From NCBI GenBank assembly GCA_963737365.1, contig CAVTSD010000009.1, positions 62,001 through 126,000 of the forward strand: 64,000 bases of DNA. Direction: 5' to 3'. The notes beneath the pieces were generated by a model, which saw nothing but the letters and a program-made list of their open reading frames with translations, searched no databases and was not told the DNA's origin. The position numbers were made by a program, and so were the translations under genes. Source of the DNA: Roseiarcus sp963737365 (GTDB lineage Bacteria; Pseudomonadota; Alphaproteobacteria; Rhizobiales; Beijerinckiaceae). Positions 1 through 8,377 of the stretch are shown here, piece after piece (within the stretch, counting starts at the first letter, position 1; every line of letters starts with the position of its first letter).

Positions 1-1473
1 GATGCGCTCGTCATATGCTCCTGGCCTCCAGGACGCGAAACGCGTTGTGATTCCGTGGACAGCCGAATTTAATTCCGCAAAAGCATCTCCTCCTTGTCCA
101 AGCAAGCTCACGCAAAGCGGCCGCATTTCCTCAGGGAGTTTTTCTTTCAAAACGTTAAGGGCACGTCCGGTTTCGGCGGTGATTAACACTCGCTTCCCAC
201 TGGCCAGCAAGTGACAAACCAGATTCGCAATGGTGTGGCTCTTTCCCGTCCCCGGCGGTCCCTGCACCAGAACGCCGCGTCGCCGACTGATGGCTTCCAC
301 GATACGTCGCTGTTCGCGATTAGCGTGCAGCGGAAAATAGATGTCTTGGGACCCTAAATAGGGTGCTGTTGTTTCCCCGGGCGGTAACACTGGATCAGAG
401 ATATCTTGATCATCATCATCGTGGACCAGGCCCATCCATCCAGAAGGTGCCTCTTCGGTTTGACGGCTCAATCGATCGATTAGAGCGTCGTAAATCCGTA
501 CCATGCCTACCTGCGAGCGCTTCCGCATAATGAGCGCAGGCGCGAAGCTCACCGTGGGCCTGTTCTCGACACCAGTCGCAATTGTCAGATCGGAAGACCA
601 CTCGGAATCGGCGTGGAGTGCGGATGCCCACGACTTTAGGACCGTGAACATGCGGGGACGATCCCAGACATCATCTCCGACACCATTCAGCTGCTCGCCA
701 ACGGAGGCATAGTAGGCGCGGTCCGGACGGAGTTCCGCGTCCAGCATGTCGTCCTCGATTTTGAGCTGGGCACCGTCGGCCGCGCCGTCCAATCGGATTA
801 TCCCGCTGGATGCATCAAAGTGAAGGTCGACGCGAGCCGTTGCTATGTGACGGAGAATCGGCGCAGCGTTCCCTCTGCTTGGATTGCGCCAGGCCAACAA
901 TCCGAAGCCGAGGACGAGCTCAATAATCTCGCCTTGCTTCTGAACTTGCGTGTGCAAACGAAAAAGTTCAGCGTAAACAGATTGGATAAGACCGCGGCGC
1001 TGATATTCCTGGGACCAGCTCTCCCACTTTGGACGGTAACGGTCATAGGCCTCGACGACCTCGGGAAAATCAATCAGGCGTCGTTCGATTAAGGGCGGCT
1101 CCTCTCCTTCACCGATCTCGGCTCCCGCGTCCGGCTCCATCATCGTCGGTTGAAGTTTGGGAATCCCGGCAGCGGCGCGCTTTAAGGCTTGATCATCGAT
1201 CCATGGCAGAATGATCTCTGGTGGGGCCGGCGGTCTGGGGAACTGCTGCTTGTGTACCACCAGCCAAGGATCGCCCGCTTCAAATTCATCGTTCCAAGCT
1301 GGGCTTCGGCACTCGCGTTCTTGCGGCATGTCACCAAACCACAGCACCAACTCATACTTGTTGAGGTCGTAAACTGTAGTGCTACGGAGGCCGACAAACT
1401 CCTTAAGGTAGCGCGCAAGACGCAAAGCCTTTGGTTCAGAAGATGCTGTCGATGCTGTCACGCCGATGTTCAC
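1..1473 (-). CDS. DNA2/NAM7-like superfamily 1 helicase, 3'-truncated by window edge
   Basis: An open minus-strand frame with no stop runs from a GTG at 1471-1473 to the window edge, giving about 491 residues. A Shine-Dalgarno-like GAGAGGGG lies a few bases upstream of the GTG, and an in-frame stop lies at 1501-1503. Residues around 400 read as a Q-like motif (REQRRIVEAI) followed by a Walker A loop, GVLVQGPPGTGKSHTIAN, and then a helicase motif Ia-like stretch (KRVLITAETGRALNVLKEKL). This is the start of a DNA2/UPF1-like SF1 helicase core. The preceding 400 residues are an N-terminal region I do not recognise. The gene starts 14 bases after the DUF262/HNH gene on the same strand, so the two probably form an operon. 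A role in phage defence or nucleic-acid processing is inferred from the neighbours only. Confidence 0.75.
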   Translation of the reverse strand, partial: MNIGVTASTASSEPKALRLARYLKEFVGLRSTTVYDLNKYELVLWFGDMPQERECRSPAWNDEFEAGDPWLVVHKQQFPRPPAPPEIILPWIDDQALKRAAAGIPKLQPTMMEPDAGAEIGEGEEPPLIERRLIDFPEVVEAYDRYRPKWESWSQEYQRRGLIQSVYAELFRLHTQVQKQGEIIELVLGFGLLAWRNPSRGNAAPILRHIATARVDLHFDASSGIIRLDGAADGAQLKIEDDMLDAELRPDRAYYASVGEQLNGVGDDVWDRPRMFTVLKSWASALHADSEWSSDLTIATGVENRPTVSFAPALIMRKRSQVGMVRIYDALIDRLSRQTEEAPSGWMGLVHDDDDQDISDPVLPPGETTAPYLGSQDIYFPLHANREQRRIVEAISRRRGVLVQGPPGTGKSHTIANLVCHLLASGKRVLITAETGRALNVLKEKLPEEMRPLCVSLLGQGGDAFAELNSAVHGITTRFASWRPGAYDERI

Positions 1474-1487
1474 GCGCGAGCCCCTCT

Positions 1488-3313
1488 CTAGTCCAGGCTT
1501 TTAGTCCCTAAGCTTCCTCGGCGAGCGCAACGGCCAACACGGGCCGCCATAGGGAGACAATCACTCGGGTGAAACGGCATTGGGGGATACGTTCGATGCC
1601 GCGATCTGATCTTTGGTGCCAGAAACTCGTTCAGGCGGCTGGCAATAAGCTTTCGACGCTGACCGAGAAACGCCTTGTAGCTCGGCACGGCCAGGAGGTC
1701 AGGCCCTAAGGGAATGGCTTGTGCTTCGAAAACCGGCCCGCCCAGCTGGGCAACTAGCGGCGGAAGATACGCGGCCGGCGGTTTGTCGCTGATCGCGCGG
1801 TTAGTCTTGCCCCCAATGAAGGCCATGTTCGCAATGTCATCAGCCTCGCGCGAGGTGTAGCTGCTTTTGAGCTGCGCCTTAGGGAAAATGTGGTGGAATT
1901 GCAGTCTGTGGTGACTCCCGGAATGATCGAGGGAGATCGTGAGATTGGAGCGCCAGTCTTTGGCGTCCCCGGCGCGGAAGGCCAAAAACATGGTCTTAAA
2001 TAGAGCGCTGCGTTGATTGCGACCCTCCAGCTCGTCCGCGGTGATATCAAGTCGGCCGACTTGAAGGCGAAGCCGATCCACGAGATCCTGAATGGTTCCC
2101 CGTCGCGGAGCGACGCCAGGTCTTGATCTACCAGGGTCTCGCTCGATCCCCGCGAGTAGCGTCCTTTCGCGTTGGCGACCAAGGCCCAATAGCGCAATTG
2201 AGCGGATTCCTCGGTTGAAATTTTGTATCCGCGAGCGTGGCCAAAATAGGCGATGACAACCATCAGGAAGGGGGACGACAACAAGGCCGGGCTCTCGATG
2301 CCGACGTTGCTCTTCAGAAAGTTGATGGCGAACTCCATCCCTTCGCCAGCTTCTTTCCAGGCTCTTTTCAAGGCTTCGATGGAGAGGTTTCCGACGGTAC
2401 GAAAGCGCGATTGTCCCGTGGCGAAGGCAATTAGATTTCTGAGGTGAACGCCGAGTTCGAGGTCAAAGCCGACCTTGGCGCAGTCCGCCTGGAATTTTTG
2501 GAAGGTCTCAAGGGAATGCCGCCACTTGGCGGTGATCTGAGCAAGCGCGAGGTCCGAGCTGCGGAGCTTGGCCCCCAGCGAGTTAACGCGAACAAATATC
2601 TCCGTCACTTCGTCGTAGGAGAGGGTCCGCTCAAGGACGTCCATGCGATAGATGTATTTGCAAATACCGCGGAGCCTTGCGAGACGCTGGCTGTATTTTT
2701 CATAGCGAGGATCGTCGAAGCCGGTCATACCTGCGCGCTTCAAAAAGGGTGCGTCACTGTCGACTTTGAAAACGTCAGAGACTTTGACCCAGTGGGGCAA
2801 CTGCTCCAGCTTTTTGGTGGCGACGACGAACGTCATTTGATTGAAGCGACGTTGAAGATCATCCTCAGACAAGTCGGCTTCGTCGCCAAGTTCCTTGTCC
2901 TCATCCCCATCCTCGTCGTCTCCATCCTCGTTGACCTCCGTAACGACGACGAGGTGATCGGGGTGCTCAAGGTTGAATAGAAGCTCGATCGCCCAATTCC
3001 TCCCCCGCACCGTAACGGGCTCGCCGCGAATGACGGCAGACAGGGATGTCAAGCGTTGCTGGCCATCAAGCAAAAGCCGTGTGCTCTGATAAGGGTTGAC
3101 CGTTTGAGTAACAGCGAATTCCTGCAAGGGCACGTCTTCATCGGTATCCCAGACAAGGATCGCGCCGGAGGGGTAGCCACGATAAAGCAAGTCCATGAGA
3201 TCGCGGACGCGGGTCGAACGCCAGACATAGCGCCGTTGCATTTCCGGCAACCGTAGTTCGCCGCGCTGGATCATTGATACCAACTCTTCAACGGTTGCCT
3301 CAGCCTTTGCCAT
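1488..3313 (-). pseudogene. GmrSD-like DUF262 / HNH (DUF1524-type) nuclease, frameshifted
   Basis: The N-terminal frame has the DUF262 signatures QRRYVWRSTRVRDLMDLL and LLDGQQRLTSL (residues about 25-100), an acidic stretch near 140, and a helical middle region. The C-terminal HNH part lies in another frame: QFHHIFPKAQLKS, then IANMAFIGGKTNRAISDKPP. The join falls at about 2095-2101, where one base seems to be missing next to a CCCC run. Adding one base would read DGE-x-IQDLVDRL and give one protein of about 608 residues. DUF262/HNH proteins include the type IV restriction enzyme GmrSD and BrxU, which cut modified phage DNA. The start chosen is ATG 3313 (MAKAEATVEEL), preceded by AAGGAG; a GTG 24 bases upstream is less likely. 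Whether the frameshift is real or a sequencing error cannot be seen. Confidence 0.7.
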
Positions 3314-3481
3314 GCGTTCTCCTTGGAAATTGCTCACTCAAGCGATCAAAGCCCCTCGCTTGGTGAGCGGCATCACTTCGTTTGGGCGAAATCTTATGCA
3401 TTCAGCTGGTAAAGATTTCCGTGATAAGCGCTCGTCGGTCTAGCCTACTTAAAGCTGGATTATCCGAGTCCGCCGCCTGCC

Positions 3482-6400
3482 TCATGCTTCCGGCTGCTGT
3501 CCCCCGCGTTCTCGCAACGCTTCATAAAGCTGCGCCGGTCCGAGCAGCACGTCCTTTAGCCCCTCTCGGACGCGTTCGAAGTCGAGGGCTTGCTTACTCA
3601 TCGTAGTGTGAGCGGCGAGCGCGTCGATAATTGCGTTCGTGAGTTCCTTTGATAGTGTGGGCGAGTTGGCGAACTGCGCCTTGGTGTTGTGGAGCGCTTG
3701 CTCAGTAAGCTCTTCCAACTCAAGCAGCTTCCCCTTAATGACGTTGTTCACGTAGACGAGCTGGTCGTCGTCAGTAAGCTCGCCTTCGAACAGGCGGTTC
3801 ACCCGCGTGATGATCTCCACCATCCGCGCCTTCTCCTTCTCGTTGATCGCCCCCGAACCAGCTTCAGTTAGCGGCGTGAGCTTGGGAGTTTCACCGTCGC
3901 CGAGCGGCAGCGACGTCTTGCCGAGACCCCTCAAGGAATGATGCGTCAGGGTCACCTTCGATAGATCGACGCCTTCACGCTCGCGGCCGAATTCCAGCAG
4001 GGGTGTGAGGCGGCGGAAGAACAGGAAGCGTTTCTCGATTGCGGTATTGCCATAGTCGAACACCTGCGAGAGGAAGCTGTACATGCGCTGATATTCGCCG
4101 ATGTCCTTCTTGAAGAGAAGCAGCGCCGCAAGTTCGTCCTGGCTTGCCTGTGCCGCCTTCTCCTGGTGCTGCTCGAGGGCCTTGAGTTTGCTTTCTCGCG
4201 CGGCCTTGTAGCGTTTCAGCAAGCGATCAGCGACAGGCCCAATTGCCGCGACAAGATCGCCTTGCTTGGCCTTCAGGTTGACCTCCACGGCGGCGACGCG
4301 ATCAACCTCGAAATCGTCATACCATCCGCCCGCGTCGAGCTTGGCCTTAAGGTCGAGCACGATGTTCGGATTGGTTACGGTTTGAAGCTCAGCCGTCTCG
4401 TAATAGGTCTTAAACGCCCTGACGATTTCCTCAGCGCTGTTCATGAAGTCGAGAACGTAGGTCGTGTCTTTGTCGGGATAGGCCCTATTGAGCCGGGAGA
4501 GCGTTTGCACGGCCTGAATCCCAGCAAGCCTGCGGTCGACATACATCGCGCAAAGCAAGGGCTGGTCGAAGCCGGTCTGAAACTTGTTCGCAACGAGCAG
4601 CACCTGGTAGTCCGCGGCCTTAAACGCCTCCGCGATGTCCCGGACGCCCAGCGTCGGGTTAAGGTCCTTGCTGTGTTCGGTGAACGGGTCCGGCCCTGAC
4701 TCCGGATCGATCACTTCGCCTGAGAACGCGACCAAAGCGCCGATCTTGTAGCCTCGCTCGCGGATGAATTTGGTGAGCGCAAGATGCCAACGCACAGCCT
4801 CCTTGCGGCTCGCCAGCACGACCATCGCTTTGGCGTTGCCGTTGAGTAACGGCGAGACATTCTCCCGGAAGTGCTCGACGACGATCGCGACCTTTTGGCT
4901 GATGTTATAGGGGTGAAGCCGAACCCAGCTCATGATGCCTTTGAGGGCGGCGTCGCGTTCGACTTCGATTTCGTCCCATTCCTTGCCGCCGCTCGCGAGG
5001 CGGAAGGCGAGCCGATAAGGCGTGTAGTTCTTCAAAACGTCGAGGATGAAGCCCTCCTCAATCGCCTGCCGCATCGAGTAGACGTGAAAAGCTTCCGGCT
5101 TGTTCGTGTCGCTGGCCGGTTCGTGGGCGTTTGGGCGACGGCCAAAAATTTCCAGGGTCTTGGTCTTCGGCGTTGCGGTAAAGGCGACGTAGGTGATGCC
5201 TTGCTCACTCGCGCGTGCCATCATTTGCGCGGCGAGAACGTCTTCTGCGCTCACCTCGCCGCCGTCCTGAAGCGCTGCAAGTTCATCCGCGGTGAGCACC
5301 TCTTTGAGTTTCGCCGCCGTCTCTCCGGTCTGAGATGAATGCGCTTCGTCCGCGATAACCGCGAACCGCTTGCCGTGTGTCGCCGCCAGTTCGCGCACAG
5401 CAGCGATGGCGAATGGAAAGGTCTGGATTGTACAAACGATGATCTTCTTGCTTTGCGCCAACGCGGCGGCGAGTTGACCGCTCTTGCTTCCGCTTTCGCT
5501 CTTGATGGTGAGGACGACGCCTTGCGTGCGTTCGAACGCCGCGAGCGCGTCCTGCAACTGTCCGTCAATCACATTGCGGTCGGATACGACGATGACCGTC
5601 GAGAAGAGCTTCTGATCCTTTGCATCATGAAGGTCGGCAAGGAAGTGCGCTGTCCAGGCGATCGAATTGGTCTTGCCGGATCCGGCTGAATGTTGAATGA
5701 GATACTTGCCGCCCGCGCCTTCCTCACGAACCGTTGCGACGAGCTTACGCGTGGCGTCGAGCTGGTGATAGCGCGGAAAGATGAACTTCGCGATTTGCTT
5801 CTTGCTATCCTTCTCGGGAACCACGTAGCGGCCGAGAATGTCGAGCCAGGAGTCCCGCGCCCAAATCTCCTCCCAGAGGTAGCTCGTTGGGTGCCCCTTT
5901 GGGTTCAGCGGATTGCCCGCAGCGCCGCTGTCACCCTTGTTGAACGGAAGGAAGGTCGTCTCCGGTCCTTCAAGCCGCGTCGTCATACGAACTTCGATGT
6001 TACTCACCGCGAAATGGACAAGCGCCCCGCAGGGAAAGCTCAAGAGCGGCTCGGCGTTCTGCCCTTTGGGCTTTGGGTTGCGGTCGAAGCGATACTGGTC
6101 GATCGCGTCCTGGATGCTTTGGGTGAAATCGGTCTTCAGTTCGACCGTCGCGACCGGCAGGCCATTGAGGAAGAGCACGAGATCGAGCGCGTTCTCGTTG
6201 ACCTTCGAATAGTGAACCTGCCGCACCACGCGCACCCGATTGGCAGCGTAGCGGGCGAGGATGTCTGCGTTCATCGTCAAGGCTGGCTTGAATTGGGCGA
6301 GCGCAAGGGAATGCCTGAGGCCGACGATGTCGACGCCATGGCGCAGCACCTCGAGCGTGCCCCTATCGTCAAGCTGCTTGCGAATGCGGTCGAGCATTTC

Positions 6401-6604
6401 GCCTTCTGCCGCCGCGCCTTGAGTCTTCGTCAGCGTCTCCCACGCCTTGGGCTGAGTCGCCTCGACCCATGCAATGAGGTCGGCTGGCCAGAGAGCGCGG
6501 GCACGGTCATAGCGCGAGGCAGCGTCGGGTTCGTGTAGCCAGCCGTGAGCGGCCAGATGATTGCAAATCTCGTCCTCGAAGCTGATCTCGTTATGGAGGC
6601 TCAT
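3482..6604 (-). CDS. hsdR: type I restriction enzyme, R (endonuclease/translocase) subunit
   Basis: This is the motor and nuclease subunit of a type I restriction-modification complex, which translocates unmodified DNA with ATP and cuts it. The protein is 1040 residues, normal for HsdR. The N-terminal PD-(D/E)xK nuclease is visible as D141 and ELK at 155-157, followed by QSIQDAIDQYR. The SF2 motor has Walker A SAGSGKT near 306-312, the DEAH box in VIADEAHSSQTG near 417-428, and FTATPK. The helical C-terminal region would bind the M/S core. The start is ATG 6604, with GGGAGG four bases upstream. Its ATG overlaps the stop of the preceding 120-residue gene (ATGA), so the two are translationally coupled. 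Confidence 0.95.
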   Translation of the reverse strand: MSLHNEISFEDEICNHLAAHGWLHEPDAASRYDRARALWPADLIAWVEATQPKAWETLTKTQGAAAEGEMLDRIRKQLDDRGTLEVLRHGVDIVGLRHSLALAQFKPALTMNADILARYAANRVRVVRQVHYSKVNENALDLVLFLNGLPVATVELKTDFTQSIQDAIDQYRFDRNPKPKGQNAEPLLSFPCGALVHFAVSNIEVRMTTRLEGPETTFLPFNKGDSGAAGNPLNPKGHPTSYLWEEIWARDSWLDILGRYVVPEKDSKKQIAKFIFPRYHQLDATRKLVATVREEGAGGKYLIQHSAGSGKTNSIAWTAHFLADLHDAKDQKLFSTVIVVSDRNVIDGQLQDALAAFERTQGVVLTIKSESGSKSGQLAAALAQSKKIIVCTIQTFPFAIAAVRELAATHGKRFAVIADEAHSSQTGETAAKLKEVLTADELAALQDGGEVSAEDVLAAQMMARASEQGITYVAFTATPKTKTLEIFGRRPNAHEPASDTNKPEAFHVYSMRQAIEEGFILDVLKNYTPYRLAFRLASGGKEWDEIEVERDAALKGIMSWVRLHPYNISQKVAIVVEHFRENVSPLLNGNAKAMVVLASRKEAVRWHLALTKFIRERGYKIGALVAFSGEVIDPESGPDPFTEHSKDLNPTLGVRDIAEAFKAADYQVLLVANKFQTGFDQPLLCAMYVDRRLAGIQAVQTLSRLNRAYPDKDTTYVLDFMNSAEEIVRAFKTYYETAELQTVTNPNIVLDLKAKLDAGGWYDDFEVDRVAAVEVNLKAKQGDLVAAIGPVADRLLKRYKAARESKLKALEQHQEKAAQASQDELAALLLFKKDIGEYQRMYSFLSQVFDYGNTAIEKRFLFFRRLTPLLEFGREREGVDLSKVTLTHHSLRGLGKTSLPLGDGETPKLTPLTEAGSGAINEKEKARMVEIITRVNRLFEGELTDDDQLVYVNNVIKGKLLELEELTEQALHNTKAQFANSPTLSKELTNAIIDALAAHTTMSKQALDFERVREGLKDVLLGPAQLYEALRERGGQQPEA

Positions 6605-6963
6605 CGCCTCCCTCGTGAACGGAGCCCAAGCTCTTCGAAGGCTATGGCTGCCTCTGGTTTCAAGGTGTATCCGCGGGTTTCCCAATCGAAGTCAGCAAGA
6701 ATGCCGCAGTAGAGCGTCCTGCTGGGCCTCTCTTCGTCGGGAGGAGCAGCCCACAGCAGATGCTCGCGACTTCGACACAGCTTCCCAAAATGCAGTTGCC
6801 ACGCACCGCGTCCCCATCCGGCCTGACCGGACAGCGCGCCTGCGGATAGTCCCGGATTATTGAGAAGGGCTTGAACGGCTCGCCGCTCTGTCTCCGACAT
6901 CGGACAACTCTGGAAAGCCTCGACGATCCGTCGAATTTTCGAATTCTCCAATGCTTGCTGCAT
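6601..6963 (-). CDS. small winged-helix-like protein encoded inside the hsd operon
   Basis: A 120-residue protein lies between hsdS and hsdR. It starts at ATG 6963 with a TAGGGG-like ribosome site, 94 bases after hsdS, and its stop overlaps the hsdR start as ATGA. I do not recognise the family. Residues 20-65 (SETERRAVQALLNNPG, then SGQAGWGRGAWQLHFG) have the spacing of a helix-turn-helix or winged-helix fold. The middle is rich in Trp and Cys (KLCRSREHLLW), and the C-terminus is basic. The tight coupling to hsdR suggests it controls restriction or acts as an accessory subunit, but this is inferred from position only. No nuclease or methylase motif is visible. Confidence 0.65.
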   Translation of the reverse strand: MQQALENSKIRRIVEAFQSCPMSETERRAVQALLNNPGLSAGALSGQAGWGRGAWQLHFGKLCRSREHLLWAAPPDEERPSRTLYCGILADFDWETRGYTLKPEAAIAFEELGLRSRGRR

Positions 6964-7057
6964 CGCGGACCCCTACGTCTTTCCATCGTTCGCGCCTGCC
7001 GCTTCGCGATCCTGCGCCATTGCGCTTTAGTTGGACGCGACCGGAGCGCTCCCCCTT

Positions 7058-8377
7058 TCATGCGGCCCTGGCCTCCGCGGGCGCGAGGCCACGCACGTCG
7101 ATTTTGCCTGTGACGACGGCTGAGATGAGGGCGGAGCGGCGTTCTTGGAGGAGTGCGACCGCAAATTCCGCAGTCTCGATCAATTTATTTAGCTCGGAGG
7201 TCGCATTGTCGAGCCTGCTGACGATCTCTGACTGTTCGGTAGGTGATGGTACCGGAAAACGAAATGCAGCTATCTTTTCAAGGTGCAGATTTGTAACTGT
7301 ACTCTGCTTCGATCCCTCATTTATTTGGCTCTCAATGCTGCTGGATTCAAACACGTACTTTGCATAGTCGGCCAGAATCCAGGAGCTGAACTTAATCAGA
7401 CAGAGACTCACAAAAATGCTGAAATCCCAATCCCAAGTGACCACTTTCGGAACACCTATCGTTCCGTTCTTTGATAGAAGAAGGTCACCTTTTTGCGGCT
7501 TACAGCGAGTAGACAGTGTTTGATGCTCACTCATCGGTATACGCTTAACTTCGGCCAGATCAATTTTTGCTCTTGTGATGTCAGTAACACGCAGAAAGGG
7601 AATACCTTCCTCAACATAGGTCGGAGTGAAGTGTGTCCCGTCAACGATTTGCCTTGTTAGGTAGCTTAATTTCGCGACGCGCCAATGCGCCGGCACCTCG
7701 CCGAGCCACTCGACGCCGCTGTCTTTCATCAGCGTGTTGGGGTCGAGGCCTTTGGTTACCGCGTGGGAGATGACGGCCTGTCGCTTCTCCTTAAGCAGCG
7801 CGATGAGACGCTGTTGCTCCTCCACCAGCGCATCGATCTTCGCCGTTTCGCGGTCCAGGAGGGCAGTACTTGCCATTTGCTCCGCGAGCGGAGGGACTAG
7901 CACAGGAAGGCGTGAGTGATACTGTGGGTCCATGTCCCACTGATTCACCCGAATGCCTTTCGATATCGAAATATACGCAGCAGTGTATTGGGCCGATCTC
8001 AGCAAGTAATGAAGGTAACGGGAACTCTCGCAATGAATTGGTTTATATACAAAATATGCAGGACTAACTATTCCACGTAATTCCGATACCCCAACCGACC
8101 CCTGCCATGCCTTCATTTTATTGATCGCTAGGTCGCCCACCTCGACAAGCTGATACAAATCTAAATCTTCTGACGCTTTATTGAAATTGTCGTCCCTGCT
8201 CGATTTGAGTACTACTCCGTAGTCCCTATACACAGATAGAAGCGCCTCAGATGAATAGCCAGTCCGCTTTGTTCTGCGGAATAATGTCCAGAATGGTCGT
8301 ATGGCCCAATGCTTAGGCACATCTTGAAGCCACTCGATGCCGCTATCCTTGTAGGCCTCGTAACGCGGAAAGCTCAT
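7058..8377 (-). CDS. hsdS: type I restriction-modification specificity subunit
   Basis: HsdS determines the bipartite DNA target of the type I enzyme. The 439-residue protein has the expected duplicated layout. The first target-recognition domain opens with YKDSGIEWLQDVPKHW (about 8-23). A central conserved helix, KEKRQAVISHAVTKGL (about 200-215), is followed by a second opening, MKDSGVEWLGEVPAHW (about 220-235). The protein ends with a second coiled helix near LLQERRSALISAVVTGKI. The ATG at 8377 overlaps the hsdM stop as ATGA. The base composition of both recognition domains is more AT-rich than the flanks, as is common for exchanged specificity domains. Confidence 0.94.
   Translation of the reverse strand: MSFPRYEAYKDSGIEWLQDVPKHWAIRPFWTLFRRTKRTGYSSEALLSVYRDYGVVLKSSRDDNFNKASEDLDLYQLVEVGDLAINKMKAWQGSVGVSELRGIVSPAYFVYKPIHCESSRYLHYLLRSAQYTAAYISISKGIRVNQWDMDPQYHSRLPVLVPPLAEQMASTALLDRETAKIDALVEEQQRLIALLKEKRQAVISHAVTKGLDPNTLMKDSGVEWLGEVPAHWRVAKLSYLTRQIVDGTHFTPTYVEEGIPFLRVTDITRAKIDLAEVKRIPMSEHQTLSTRCKPQKGDLLLSKNGTIGVPKVVTWDWDFSIFVSLCLIKFSSWILADYAKYVFESSSIESQINEGSKQSTVTNLHLEKIAAFRFPVPSPTEQSEIVSRLDNATSELNKLIETAEFAVALLQERRSALISAVVTGKIDVRGLAPAEARAA

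Noticed and set aside
5690..6538. A 282-codon open frame on the plus strand
   Set aside because: It runs opposite to hsdR, which has all its motifs. The frame shows only compositional sequence.
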